This document shows positions 37,582 to 46,773 of a DNA stretch of 61,600 bases, piece by piece. The position numbers were made by a program, and so were the translations under genes. The DNA is taken from NCBI GenBank assembly GCA_030537675.1, contig JAUNVL010000004.1:3010-64609 (forward strand). The letters are read 5' to 3'. The notes beneath the pieces were generated by a model. It had not been told where the DNA came from, did no database searches, and worked only from the letters and a program-made list of their open reading frames with translations. This stretch comes from Propionibacteriaceae bacterium. GTDB taxonomy: Bacteria; Actinomycetota; Actinomycetes; Propionibacteriales; Propionibacteriaceae. How positions within the stretch are numbered: the stretch's first letter is position 1; every line of letters begins with the position of its first letter.

Positions 37582-40134
37582 TCAGCCACTGACCACCGCA
37601 GCCAGACCCATTTCCGAATCGCTGGCGAGCAGCGCATGGGAGGGAACGGCGCGCGCGAGGCACCCGATCCGGCCGGAGTAGCGCGCGGGGATGCTTGCTT
37701 CGAACCGCGTGATGCCGTCGGCCTCCCGGGTGGGGGTCGTGGCGTACTTGCGGATGTTGTGCAGCTTGTCCTCGTTGTCGACGTGACCGAAGATGAGCTG
37801 GACGGCGACATCGTCGGCCGACAGCTTGCCGAGCTTGACGTCGACGGTGATCTCGAGCTGATCGCCCGATGCCACCCGTCCGGTCACGTTGGTGTCGAGA
37901 GCGAGCACGCTGAGGGAGTCCCAGTCGCGGCGGATGCGCTCCTTCCACTGGGCCAGCGCGTTCGCCTGGGAGTCGTCCCGCAGCGCAGCCGAGGAGGCGG
38001 CAGCCGGGGCGTACATCTCGGTGACGTAGTCGCGAACCATGCGGGAGGCCAGGACCTCGGGTCCGAGGTCGCTGATGGTGTCACGCATCATCTTGAGCCA
38101 CGCCTGGGGGTTCCCGTGGGTGTCCAGGGTGTAGAACTTCGGGATGATCTCGTTCTCGATGATGCTGTAGAAGTACTCAGCTTCGGCGCGGTCGCGCTCG
38201 GTCTGGTCGGCGATGCCCTCCATGGAGGGAATCTCCCAGCCGAACTCGGGCGCGTACAGCTCGTCCCACCAGCCATCCTTGATGGACAGGTTGCCGGCGC
38301 CGTTCAGCGACGCCTTCATGCCGGAGGTGCCACACGCCTCGTACGGACGCAGCGGGTTGTTGACCCACACGTCGCAGCCCGGGTACAGGGGACGGGCCAG
38401 TGACATGTCGTAGTCGGGCAGGAACACCAGCTTGCCGCGCACGTCCTCCTGGTCGGAGAACTTCACCATTTCCTGGATCAGCGACTTGCCAATGTTGTCG
38501 GCGGGGTGCGCCTTGCCGGCGATCACGATCTGGATGGGCGTCTGCGGGTGGTTCAGGAGACGCTTGAGCCGCGCAGGGTCCGTCAGCATGAGCGTCAGGC
38601 GCTTGTAGGAGGCTCCGCGACGTGCGAAACCGAGCGTCAGGACGCGCGGGTTCAGGGCATCGGCGGTCCAGTCGTCGGGGATCCCCCGCACCTTGCAGGA
38701 CTCCGCCAGGCGGCCACGAGCCATCTGGATCATGGAACCGCGCAGCTTGCGCTTCAGGCTCCACAGGGTCTCGTCATCGACCCGCTGGATGGCGGACCAG
38801 TCGTAGCCGTCGATGACGGTGTCCGAGTCGTCCGTGTGGGCCTCCAGCATTTCCAGGAGTTCCGGATGGATCCAGGTGCGGTGGTGGACGCCGTTGGTGA
38901 CCGACGTGATGGGCACCTCGGTCTCGTCGAAGTCGGGCCAGAGGCCGTTGAACATCTCGCGTGAGACGGCGCCGTGCAGCTTGGACACACCGTTGGCGCG
39001 CTGCCCGAGGCGCAGTCCGAGGACGGCCATGTTGAACCGGTTGTGGTCGCCGCCCTCATAGGTCTCGCTGCCGAAGTCCAGGATGCGCTGAAGCGGCAGT
39101 CCGGGGCAGAAGTCGGAGAACTGGCGCTCGATGAGCGAGCGGTCGAACCGGTCGATGCCGGCGGGCACCGGGGTGTGGGTGGTGAAGACCGTCCCTGCCC
39201 GCGTCAGTTCGACGGCGCAGTTGAGGTCGTGGCCATCGGCCAGGTACTCGCGGATGCGCTCGAAGCCGAGGAAGCCGGCGTGGCCCTCGTTGCAGTGGTA
39301 GACATCCGGGGTCCCGTGACCCGTCACGCGGCAGTACTCGCGGAGCGCACGAACGCCACCGATGCCCAGCAGCACTTCCTGTGCCAGACGGTGCTCGGTG
39401 CCGCCACCGTAGAGACGGTCGGTGATGTTGCGCGCTTCCGGATCGTTGTCCTCGCGGTCCGTGTCGAGCATCAACAGGGGGATGCGGCCGACGGAGGCCA
39501 CCCAGATCCAGGCGTGGACGGCTCGTCCGGAGACGTCCACGGAGATCGTGATGGGTTCGTCGTCCTCGTCCAGCAGTCGACGCACCGGCAGGTCGCTCGA
39601 CGACAGGACGGGGTAGCGCTCCTGCTGCCAGCCGGCGGCGTTGAGCGACTGGCGGAAGTAGCCGTGGCGGTACAGGAGGCCGATGCCCACCAGTGGCAGG
39701 CCCAGATCGGAGGCTGCCTTCAGGTGGTCGCCGGCGAGGATGCCGAGTCCACCGGAGTACTGGGGCAGCGTCTGCGAGACGCCGAACTCTGCGGAGAAGT
39801 AACCAATGGCGGAGGGCAGGTCCTTGCCCTTTGCCGCCTGGTTCTGGAACCAGAGATCGGCCGTGAGGTAGTTCCGGAGATCCTCGTGAAGGAGCTCAAC
39901 CCGGCGAACGAACACCTTGTCCGCGGCGAGTTGCTGCATCCGCTCCACCGACACGCCGGTCAGGAGCTTGACGGGATCCTCGGACACGGCTTCCCACAAC
40001 TGCGGATCGATCGCACGGAACAAGTCCCGTGTCGGCTGGTGCCAGGACCAGCGCAGGTTGTGGGCCAAGGCCTCGAGGGAATGGATTTTTTCAGGGAGCA
40101 CCGGCTGAACGGTGAATCGACGATATGCACGCAC
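37582..40134 (-). CDS. glgP: glycogen/alpha-glucan phosphorylase (GT35)
   Basis: An 850-residue enzyme releasing glucose-1-phosphate from alpha-1,4-glucan chains. HNLRWSWHQPTRDLF at the N-terminus, IGYFSAEFG, HCNEGHAGF, and the PLP region EACGTSGMKASLNGAGN (PLP lysine in SGMKA) identify the actinobacterial long-form phosphorylase. Start GTG 40134 is chosen because a TAGTTT element ends exactly 7 bases upstream; a TTG three codons earlier is the alternative. Divergent from glgE with a 61-base shared promoter region. Confidence 0.95.
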   Translation of the reverse strand: MRAYRRFTVQPVLPEKIHSLEALAHNLRWSWHQPTRDLFRAIDPQLWEAVSEDPVKLLTGVSVERMQQLAADKVFVRRVELLHEDLRNYLTADLWFQNQAAKGKDLPSAIGYFSAEFGVSQTLPQYSGGLGILAGDHLKAASDLGLPLVGIGLLYRHGYFRQSLNAAGWQQERYPVLSSSDLPVRRLLDEDDEPITISVDVSGRAVHAWIWVASVGRIPLLMLDTDREDNDPEARNITDRLYGGGTEHRLAQEVLLGIGGVRALREYCRVTGHGTPDVYHCNEGHAGFLGFERIREYLADGHDLNCAVELTRAGTVFTTHTPVPAGIDRFDRSLIERQFSDFCPGLPLQRILDFGSETYEGGDHNRFNMAVLGLRLGQRANGVSKLHGAVSREMFNGLWPDFDETEVPITSVTNGVHHRTWIHPELLEMLEAHTDDSDTVIDGYDWSAIQRVDDETLWSLKRKLRGSMIQMARGRLAESCKVRGIPDDWTADALNPRVLTLGFARRGASYKRLTLMLTDPARLKRLLNHPQTPIQIVIAGKAHPADNIGKSLIQEMVKFSDQEDVRGKLVFLPDYDMSLARPLYPGCDVWVNNPLRPYEACGTSGMKASLNGAGNLSIKDGWWDELYAPEFGWEIPSMEGIADQTERDRAEAEYFYSIIENEIIPKFYTLDTHGNPQAWLKMMRDTISDLGPEVLASRMVRDYVTEMYAPAAASSAALRDDSQANALAQWKERIRRDWDSLSVLALDTNVTGRVASGDQLEITVDVKLGKLSADDVAVQLIFGHVDNEDKLHNIRKYATTPTREADGITRFEASIPARYSGRIGCLARAVPSHALLASDSEMGLAAVVSG

Positions 40135-40195
40135 GGCCCACAAACTACCCTGTCCTTCTTCCGGGACAGAATCGAGGCCCGATAGGGTGACCGAT
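40135..40195. promoter_or_regulatory. shared divergent promoter region of glgP and glgE with central inverted repeat
   Basis: glgP has TAGTTT (minus strand, 40142-40147) and glgE has TAGGGT (40183-40188), each exactly 7 bases from its GTG. Between them CTGTCC-N8-GGACAG (40150-40169) is an inverted repeat placed where both -35 regions fall. A single regulator could control breakdown (glgP) and GlgE-pathway synthesis together. Confidence 0.5.
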
Positions 40196-42202
40196 GTGAA
40201 CTCTTTGCCCAGCTCGCCCCACCCGTCGCGACTTCACCACACTCCGGGCGGCTTCGGCCGCATCCCGGTGAGTGATGTCCAACCCGTCCTCTCCGATGGC
40301 GCCTACCCCGTGAAGGCTGTTGCCCACGAACGGCTGAAGGTCAGCGCCAAGGTTTTTCGTGAGGGACACGACGCCGTGAATGCGTCCGTCATCCTCACCG
40401 CCCCGCATGGCAGTCAACGACGCGTGGACATGCGTCGGATTGGCCCCGAGGGCCTCGACATGTGGGAGGCCGCCATCCGCATGGCCTCGGAGGGCGACTG
40501 GACCTTCAGGGTGGAGGGTTGGTCCGACCCGTGGGCCACGTGGCAGCACCATGCCGAGGCGAAGCTGCCGCTGAGCATGGATCTGGACCTCATCTGCCAG
40601 GAGGGCCGCGAAGTGATCGGCCGCGCAGCCGCCAACGCAACGCAGCAGAGGGTGACGAGCGCGGCACACCTGCTGGAGGCCGTCATCGAGTCGCTGCGTC
40701 CCGAGACGCCGGCTGACGAATTGCTCGACCTCATCTGTTCCCGTCCCGTCGAGCGGGCCATGGCCCGCTTCGGACCGCGGGAGCTGGTCACCGGCACCAG
40801 GGAGTACCCCATCCGGGTGGAGCGTCGACGCGCGCTGTTCTCCTCGTGGTACGAGTTCTTCCCCCGTTCCCAGGGGGCGTGGCAGGACGAGCACGGCACA
40901 TGGCACTCCGGCACCTTCGACTCGTCACACGAACGGCTCGAAGCCGCGGCTGCCATGGGATTCAACGTGGTGTACATGCCCCCGATCCATCCCATCGGCG
41001 TGGCCTTCCGCAAGGGTTCCAACAACACGCTGACACCGGGCGAGGGTGAACCCGGTTCACCGTGGGCCATCGGATCAGCCGAGGGCGGCCACGACGCCAT
41101 CCACCCCGATCTCGGAGACCTCGAGTCCTTCGACCGCTTCATGGGCAAGGCCAAGTCGCTCGGTCTGGAGGTGGCTCTCGATCTCGCCCTGCAGTGCTCG
41201 CCGGACCACCCGTGGGTGGCGGAGCATCCCGAGTGGTTCACCACGCGGCTGGACGGCACGATCGCGTACGCCGAGAACCCGCCGAAGAAGTACCAGGACA
41301 TCTACCCGGTCAATTTCGACAACGACCCGTCGGGCATCTACCACGAGGTGCTGCGGATCGTGCACTTCTGGATCGATCGCGGAGTCACGATCTTCCGCGT
41401 CGACAACCCCCACACCAAGCCCGTGGAGTTCTGGGACTGGCTGTTGGAGCGTGTGCACGAGACCAATCCGGGCATCATCTTCCTCGCAGAGGCCTTCACC
41501 CGGCCCGCGATGATGGGTGCGCTGGGCACGGTCGGCTTCCAGCAGTCCTACACCTACTTCACCTGGCGGGTCGAGAAGTGGGAACTGACGGAGTACCTCA
41601 CGGAACTCTCCGGCGCGTCGGCGGACTTCTACCGCCCCAACTTCTTCGTCAACACCCCCGACATCAACCCGTTCCACCTGCAGTCCGGCAACCCGGCCAT
41701 CTTCGCCATCCGGGCCATCCTGGCCGCGACGATGTCTCCCACCTGGGGTGTGTACTCCGGGTTCGAGCTCTTCGAGCACGAGGCACTGGCACCGGGCCGC
41801 GAGGAGTACCTGGACTCCGAGAAGTTCGAGTACCGGCCGCGCGACTACAACGCCGAGCCGAACCTCAACATGCTGATCGGGCAGCTCAATGCCATCCGGG
41901 ACCGCCACCCGGCGCTGCAGCAGCTCCGCAATGTCACGTTCCACCACGTCCCCAATGACAGGATCATCGCGTTCTCCAAGCAGGATGGCGACGACACGGT
42001 CGTGGTCGTGACCTCCCTTGATCCCGACAACACGGTGGAGTCGGAGCTCTACCTCGACTTCGCGTCGCTCGGTTTCCAGCCCGGCAGGGGCATCCGCGCC
42101 GTCGACGAGCTGACGGGACAGGAATTCGTCTGGGGTGAGCGCAACTACGTGCGGCTCTACCCGGGTCAGCCCGCCCACATCGTCCATCTACTGGGCCACT
42201 GA
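40196..42202 (+). CDS. glgE: alpha-1,4-glucan:maltose-1-phosphate maltosyltransferase (GH13_3)
   Basis: A 668-residue enzyme that extends alpha-glucan with maltose from maltose-1-phosphate. The GlgE signature FRVDNPHTKPVEFWDWL carries nucleophile D403 and FLAEAFTRPAMM carries acid/base E432. YFTWRVEKWELTEYL and YSGFELFE are further family motifs, and the N-terminal domain is of the usual kind. Start GTG 40196 fits the leaderless element; an in-frame GTG at 40187 and the ATG at 40112 are less likely. It heads an operon with maltokinase and glgB, the three steps of the GlgE pathway. Confidence 0.95.
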   Translation: MNSLPSSPHPSRLHHTPGGFGRIPVSDVQPVLSDGAYPVKAVAHERLKVSAKVFREGHDAVNASVILTAPHGSQRRVDMRRIGPEGLDMWEAAIRMASEGDWTFRVEGWSDPWATWQHHAEAKLPLSMDLDLICQEGREVIGRAAANATQQRVTSAAHLLEAVIESLRPETPADELLDLICSRPVERAMARFGPRELVTGTREYPIRVERRRALFSSWYEFFPRSQGAWQDEHGTWHSGTFDSSHERLEAAAAMGFNVVYMPPIHPIGVAFRKGSNNTLTPGEGEPGSPWAIGSAEGGHDAIHPDLGDLESFDRFMGKAKSLGLEVALDLALQCSPDHPWVAEHPEWFTTRLDGTIAYAENPPKKYQDIYPVNFDNDPSGIYHEVLRIVHFWIDRGVTIFRVDNPHTKPVEFWDWLLERVHETNPGIIFLAEAFTRPAMMGALGTVGFQQSYTYFTWRVEKWELTEYLTELSGASADFYRPNFFVNTPDINPFHLQSGNPAIFAIRAILAATMSPTWGVYSGFELFEHEALAPGREEYLDSEKFEYRPRDYNAEPNLNMLIGQLNAIRDRHPALQQLRNVTFHHVPNDRIIAFSKQDGDDTVVVVTSLDPDNTVESELYLDFASLGFQPGRGIRAVDELTGQEFVWGERNYVRLYPGQPAHIVHLLGH

Positions 42203-43449
42203 TGGGGTCCGCGCACGTGGACGACCTCACCCATGCCCTCTGGGACCTCGCCCAGGGAGCGCGCTGGTTCGCCGGGCGCTCCCGCGGCGGCAGCGCGGAG
42301 GGCGTGAGCCTCGGAGAATGGTTGATGCCACCCTCCAACGGTGCGGGACTTCGCAGCGCCGTCCTGGACGTGGTGTTCGCCTCCGGGGAACGGGAGCGCT
42401 ACCACGTGCCACTGGTGTACCGCCCCGTGGCGGAAGCGGTCGCGCCCGAACTGACGCGGACGGAGATCGACGGGGTGCTCCACAGCGTTGGAGAACTCTG
42501 CGATGACCCGGCGGCGGCCGGACTTCTCCTCGAACTGCTCGCCAGCGACGCCCCGGGCTTCGAACGCTGGGGCGACGTCCCGGTTGGTCTTCCGGCCCGC
42601 AGGTTCACGGGCGAGCAGTCCAACACCTCCCTGTTCTTCGGCGACAAACTCGTCTGCAAGGTGTTTCGCCGTCTTGAGGACGGACCGAACGTGGATGTGG
42701 AGCTGCACAGGGCGCTGGCGGGCACGGGCGCCGTCGCCGAAATCCATGGCGCATGGCGGCAGGGGCAGACAGACCTGGCCATCTTCACCGAAGCGCTCCC
42801 CCAGCCACTCGACGGCTACGACCTGGCCTGCAAGCATGCGAGGGAGGCGACCAGCTTCGCCGACCATGCGCGATCACTGGGGTCCACCCTCGCGCGCGTC
42901 CACCGCACGCTCGCCGACGAACTCGGCAGCACCACGGCTGATGCCGGCGCATTGACCCGGGTCTTCGACCAGCGCTTCGACGCTGCAGCCGCCGAGGTCC
43001 CCGAGGTGGAGCCCTACCGCAATGCCGTGCGCCGGACCTGGGACGCGCTGCCCACAACGTTTGCCACCCAGCGAATCCACGGCGACTGCCACCTCGGTCA
43101 GGTGCTGCTGTCGGCGGGTGAGTGGCGCTACGTGGACTTCGAGGGCGAACCGCTGAAGACACTGGAGGAGCGGCGCCAGAGCGACTCCCGGTGGCGCGAC
43201 GTCGCTGGCATGTTGCGCTCCTTCGATTACGCCGCCGCTGCTGGAGAGGCCAGCCCGGACTGGTTGTCCGAGTGCCGTGCGGCGTTCCTCGAGGGCTACG
43301 GATCCCCCGAAGGCGACGTCCAGGGGCTGCTCGATGCCTTCGAGGCCGACAAAGCGGTCTACGAAGTCATCTACGAACGACGCAACCGACCACAACTGAT
43401 GCAAGTACCGATAGATTCACTGAACCGATTGGCAGGAGAAACACGATGA
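42202..43449 (+). CDS. mak: maltokinase
   Basis: A 415-residue kinase that phosphorylates maltose to maltose-1-phosphate, the GlgE substrate. The actinobacterial maltokinase motifs GEQSNTSLFFGDKLVCKVFR, HGDCHLGQVL (catalytic Asp) and YVDFEGEP (metal Asp) are present. It is a stand-alone protein, not fused to trehalose synthase, and no treS is in the window. The ATG overlaps the glgE stop by one base (TGATG) and its own stop overlaps glgB (ATGA). Confidence 0.92.
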   Translation: MGSAHVDDLTHALWDLAQGARWFAGRSRGGSAEGVSLGEWLMPPSNGAGLRSAVLDVVFASGERERYHVPLVYRPVAEAVAPELTRTEIDGVLHSVGELCDDPAAAGLLLELLASDAPGFERWGDVPVGLPARRFTGEQSNTSLFFGDKLVCKVFRRLEDGPNVDVELHRALAGTGAVAEIHGAWRQGQTDLAIFTEALPQPLDGYDLACKHAREATSFADHARSLGSTLARVHRTLADELGSTTADAGALTRVFDQRFDAAAAEVPEVEPYRNAVRRTWDALPTTFATQRIHGDCHLGQVLLSAGEWRYVDFEGEPLKTLEERRQSDSRWRDVAGMLRSFDYAAAAGEASPDWLSECRAAFLEGYGSPEGDVQGLLDAFEADKAVYEVIYERRNRPQLMQVPIDSLNRLAGETR

Positions 43450-45350
43450 CGCACGACCAGTTCGGCGGACTGACCGGCACTGACCTCCAAGGCTTCCACC
43501 AGGGAGGCGACACCGAACTCTGGAAGAGGCTCGGGAGCTTCGTCGCGACCGTGGAAGGTGATGATGGACCCGTCTCCGGCGTCCGGTTCGCGGTGTGGGC
43601 GCCCAATGCCCAGCGTGTTCAGGTCACGGGTGACTTCAACGGCTGGGATGCCCAGGACATGTCCCTGATCCCCGGCACGGGGGTGTGGGGCGGGTTCGTT
43701 CCCGGCATCGGCGAGGACGCGCTCTACAAGTACCGCATCCAGGGTGTCCATGGTGGCTGGCAGGAGAAGGTCGACCCCATGGCTCGCTTCAGCGAGCAGG
43801 CGCCCACCAACGCGAGCATCGTCTACGAATCCAAGTTCGTCTGGTCGGATGACGAATGGATCGCCCGCCGCGAGAAGAGCCGTGCCCACGCCGAACCCCT
43901 CAGCATCTACGAACTCCACCTCGGTGGATGGCGTCCGGGCAAGTCCTACCGCGAACTCGCCGACGAGCTGGTGGAGTACATCTCGTGGCAGGGCTACACG
44001 CACGTGGAACTGATGCCGGTCGCGGAGCATCCCTTCGCACCCTCCTGGGGCTACCAGGTGACGGGATACTTCTCCCCCACCAGCCGCTTCGGCAAGCCCG
44101 ACGACTTCCGCTACCTGGTGGATCGCCTGCACGGGGCAAACATCGGGGTCATCCTCGATTGGGTCCCAGGACACTTCCCCAAGGACGACTGGGCGCTGGG
44201 TCGTTTCGACGGCACCGCACTGTACGAGCACGCGGACCCCCGCCAGGGTGAGCACCGCGACTGGGGCACCTACATCTTCAACTACGGCCGCAACGAGGTG
44301 AAGAGCTTCCTGATCTCCAACGCGCTGTACTGGATCAACGAGTTCCACATCGACGGGCTCCGCGTGGACGCCGTCGCCTCCATGATCTACCTCGACTACT
44401 CCCGCGAGGAGGGCGAGTGGGTGCCGAACGAGTTCGGCGGACGCGAGAACCTCGAGGCAATCGACTTCCTGCGCTGGGTGAACCTCCACCTCTACGAGCG
44501 CCACCCCGGTGTTCTCATGATTGCCGAGGAGTCCACGAGCTTCCCGGGCGTCACCAAGCCGGTGCACGACGGCGGACTCGGCTTCGGCTTCAAGTGGAAC
44601 ATGGGGTGGATGAACGACTCCCTCCGCTACCTGGAACTGGACCCCGTCTACCGCCAGTACGAGCACAACCTCATCACCTTCGCGATGGTCTACGCGTACT
44701 CGGAGAACTTCATCCTGCCGATCAGCCACGACGAGGTCGTGCACGGCAAGGGGTCGATGATCGACAAGGTGCCCCAGGACGACTGGAGGAAGTTCGCCAC
44801 GCTGCGCGCCTTCTACTCCTTCATGTGGAGCTTTCCGGGCAAGCAGCTGGTCTTCATGGGCAGCGAGTTCGGTTCCCGTCCCGAGTTCAACGAGGCCACG
44901 GGTCTCGAGTGGTGGGTCAGCGACCTGTGGGGCCACCGCGGCCTGCAGCAGCTCTTCCGCGACCTGAACTCCCTGTACAAGGACAATGCGGCGCTGTTCG
45001 AGCTGGACAACTCCCCCGAGGGATTCACGTGGATCCGGGGCGACGACGCAGCGCGCAACACGCTGAGCTGGGTCCGTCACGACTCGCAGGGCAACCACGT
45101 CGCGTGCATCACGAACTTCTCCCCCGAACCGCTGACTGACATGTCCATCGGACTGCCGTTGGCCGGTGACTGGGCAGAGATCCTGAACACCGATGCCGGT
45201 GTCTACGACGGCAGCGGCGAGTTCGGGAACCTGGGCCAGGTCACCGCGCGACAGCAGCCCTGGGGCCACTTCCCGGCCCAGGCCAACGTCACGGTGCCAC
45301 CCCTGAGTTCCGTCTGGCTGCGGCGACAGGCCTCGTCTGACGCCTCGTGA
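43446..45350 (+). CDS. glgB: 1,4-alpha-glucan branching enzyme
   Basis: A 634-residue GH13 enzyme introducing alpha-1,6 branches. An N-terminal CBM48 domain (RFAVWAPNAQRVQVTGDFNGW) precedes the barrel with SIYELHLGGW, GLRVDAVASM (nucleophile D308), LMIAEEST (acid/base E361) and LPISHDEVVHGK. It lacks the extra N1 domain of longer actinobacterial GlgB proteins, so it is on the short side. AGGAG precedes the ATG. Translationally coupled to maltokinase upstream and to the Nudix gene downstream. Confidence 0.96.
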   Translation: MTHDQFGGLTGTDLQGFHQGGDTELWKRLGSFVATVEGDDGPVSGVRFAVWAPNAQRVQVTGDFNGWDAQDMSLIPGTGVWGGFVPGIGEDALYKYRIQGVHGGWQEKVDPMARFSEQAPTNASIVYESKFVWSDDEWIARREKSRAHAEPLSIYELHLGGWRPGKSYRELADELVEYISWQGYTHVELMPVAEHPFAPSWGYQVTGYFSPTSRFGKPDDFRYLVDRLHGANIGVILDWVPGHFPKDDWALGRFDGTALYEHADPRQGEHRDWGTYIFNYGRNEVKSFLISNALYWINEFHIDGLRVDAVASMIYLDYSREEGEWVPNEFGGRENLEAIDFLRWVNLHLYERHPGVLMIAEESTSFPGVTKPVHDGGLGFGFKWNMGWMNDSLRYLELDPVYRQYEHNLITFAMVYAYSENFILPISHDEVVHGKGSMIDKVPQDDWRKFATLRAFYSFMWSFPGKQLVFMGSEFGSRPEFNEATGLEWWVSDLWGHRGLQQLFRDLNSLYKDNAALFELDNSPEGFTWIRGDDAARNTLSWVRHDSQGNHVACITNFSPEPLTDMSIGLPLAGDWAEILNTDAGVYDGSGEFGNLGQVTARQQPWGHFPAQANVTVPPLSSVWLRRQASSDAS

Positions 45351-46123
45351 GTGAATTCAGCGTCCAGATCGAGATCGCGGGTGACGTCGGCATGCTGCGC
45401 TGGAAAGAGCAGCGTGTCGACGCCGAGACCCTGGAGAAGGCCGTGAGCCTGGCGGCGGACGATGCCATCATCGCCCACGACCTGCGGCGTCTCCAGGTGG
45501 ATCTGCCGGCCAACGACATCATCGCCCGGCATGCTCTGCAGCGGTGCGGCTTCCGGCTCGAGGGGAGGCTTCGCTCGGCCCAGCGCGTGGCCAACGACGA
45601 CCTGGTGGACGTGCTGATCTACGCGAGGCTCGCCCTGGACCCGGTGTACGGCCCGCACGGATTCTCCGGCGTCATGGACTCCGTACTACCCATGAAGCGG
45701 ATGATCGGTCACGCCGTGTTCCGCGATCCCCGGGGCAGGGTGCTGCTGACCGAGACCCGCTACAAGGAGGACTGGGAACTCCCGGGTGGCATCGTCGAGG
45801 CCGGCGAGTCCCCGCGGATCGGCGCCGAGCGCGAAGTGCTGGAGGAGATCGGCCTGGCCGTGACCTTCGGGAATGCCGCGCTCATCGACTGGATGCCTCC
45901 CTACCTCGGATGGTCCGACGCCATCGAGTTCATCTTCGACGGTGGAACCCTGGACGAGGACGTGGCTTCCGGGATCGTCGCGACGGACCCGCGGGAACTC
46001 GTGGCTGTGCACTGGGTGGCTCCCGAGGACCTCGACGAACGCGTCACGGAGCTCTCGGCACGGCGCATCCGACTGCTGTTGACCGGATGGACGGGCATGA
46101 CGGAGGATGGCCACCCTCTCTGA
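45347..46123 (+). CDS. Nudix hydrolase with partial GNAT-like N-terminal domain
   Basis: A 258-residue protein. Residues 1-100 resemble the C-terminal half of a GNAT acetyltransferase (HALQRCGFRLEGRLRSAQR then DVLIYARL) and lack the usual acetyl-CoA loop. Residues 115-258 form a Nudix domain with a complete box, GGIVEAGESPRIGAEREVLEEIGL at 147-170. A pyrophosphohydrolase of a nucleoside diphosphate derivative is likely, with unknown substrate. The GTG overlaps the glgB stop (GTGA), so it is the last gene of the GlgE operon; a link to nucleotide sugars is possible but unproven. Confidence 0.85.
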   Translation: MSEFSVQIEIAGDVGMLRWKEQRVDAETLEKAVSLAADDAIIAHDLRRLQVDLPANDIIARHALQRCGFRLEGRLRSAQRVANDDLVDVLIYARLALDPVYGPHGFSGVMDSVLPMKRMIGHAVFRDPRGRVLLTETRYKEDWELPGGIVEAGESPRIGAEREVLEEIGLAVTFGNAALIDWMPPYLGWSDAIEFIFDGGTLDEDVASGIVATDPRELVAVHWVAPEDLDERVTELSARRIRLLLTGWTGMTEDGHPL

Positions 46124-46147
46124 CTCAGCGAGCAGTGGGGCGCCGCG

Positions 46148-46270
46148 TCAGCCCGGGACGGCTTCCACGATGTTCTCACTCAGGTATCCGAACAACCAGA
46201 CCGAGAACAGCGTGAGCAGCACGACGGAAACCATGATGGCAAGGATGATCAGGATCCTTCGTAGCGTCAT
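46148..46270 (-). CDS. 40-residue single-helix membrane protein
   Basis: Reads MTLRRILIILAIMVSVVLL at the start, continuing through one hydrophobic helix to a short acidic tail ending in VPG. The ATG at 46270 has AGGA 8 bases upstream, and TAGGAT ends 6 bases before it, so leaderless transcription is also possible. Too small for most gene finders; the hydrophobic pattern and start signals support it. Unknown function. Confidence 0.5.
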   Translation of the reverse strand: MTLRRILIILAIMVSVVLLTLFSVWLFGYLSENIVEAVPG

Positions 46271-46363
46271 GTGATGATCCTAGGCCCATGACTCGCTATG
46301 CTGCTGCCCGGGCGCGACGGCGTCCCGACGCCCACCGCACCGACATCCCCCAGGGAGTTCTCC

Positions 46364-46678
46364 ATGTCCGATCCGTACAACGCCCCGAACCAGCCGGGCG
46401 GCTACCAGCCCAACTACAACCTGAACCCGGGTCAGATGCGTGGCCAGCAGCTTGCGCAGACGTCGATGATCTTCGGCATCATCTCGTTGTTCGCCCTCGG
46501 CATCATCCTTGGTCCGATCGCCATCGTGAAGGCCAAGCGCGCCGAGGAGGCGGGCGGCGACGCCAAGGTGGGCAGGATCACGGGCTGGATCGGCACCATC
46601 CTGGGCGCTCTCTGGCTCATCGGCGTCGTCATCTACGTGATCGCGCTCATCGGCGCCATCGGATCGATGAACTACTGA
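46364..46678 (+). CDS. DUF4190-type small membrane protein
   Basis: A 104-residue protein with a Pro/Asn/Tyr-rich cytoplasmic N-terminus (NAPNQPGGYQPNYNLNPGQ), then two hydrophobic helices separated by a short charged loop (KAKRAEEAGGDAK). This is the layout of DUF4190 proteins, whose role is unknown. GGGAG lies 6 bases before the ATG. Monocistronic, ending at a bidirectional terminator. Confidence 0.75.
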   Translation: MSDPYNAPNQPGGYQPNYNLNPGQMRGQQLAQTSMIFGIISLFALGIILGPIAIVKAKRAEEAGGDAKVGRITGWIGTILGALWLIGVVIYVIALIGAIGSMNY

Positions 46679-46704
46679 GTCCGACGCCACACCATGTCCT
46701 GAGA

Positions 46705-46736
46705 AAGGGCCGGAACCCACGTGGGTTCCGGCCCTT
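46705..46736. terminator. bidirectional terminator between DUF4190 and thioredoxin-like genes
   Basis: A perfect 32-base palindrome (arms 46705-46720 and 46721-46736), folding as a long GC-rich hairpin with A and T runs at its feet. Serves both convergent genes. Confidence 0.8.
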
Positions 46737-46773
46737 CGCTCTTCCTACGGGCCACCGCCAGCAGGCGGCAGCC

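Noticed and set aside
37582..40185. Long plus-strand open frames opposite glgP
   Set aside because: glgP is unmistakable on the minus strand; the opposite frames are rich in Arg, His and Val without motifs.
43371..45269. 632-codon minus-strand frame opposite glgB
   Set aside because: Shadow of glgB; no recognisable domain and typical antisense composition.
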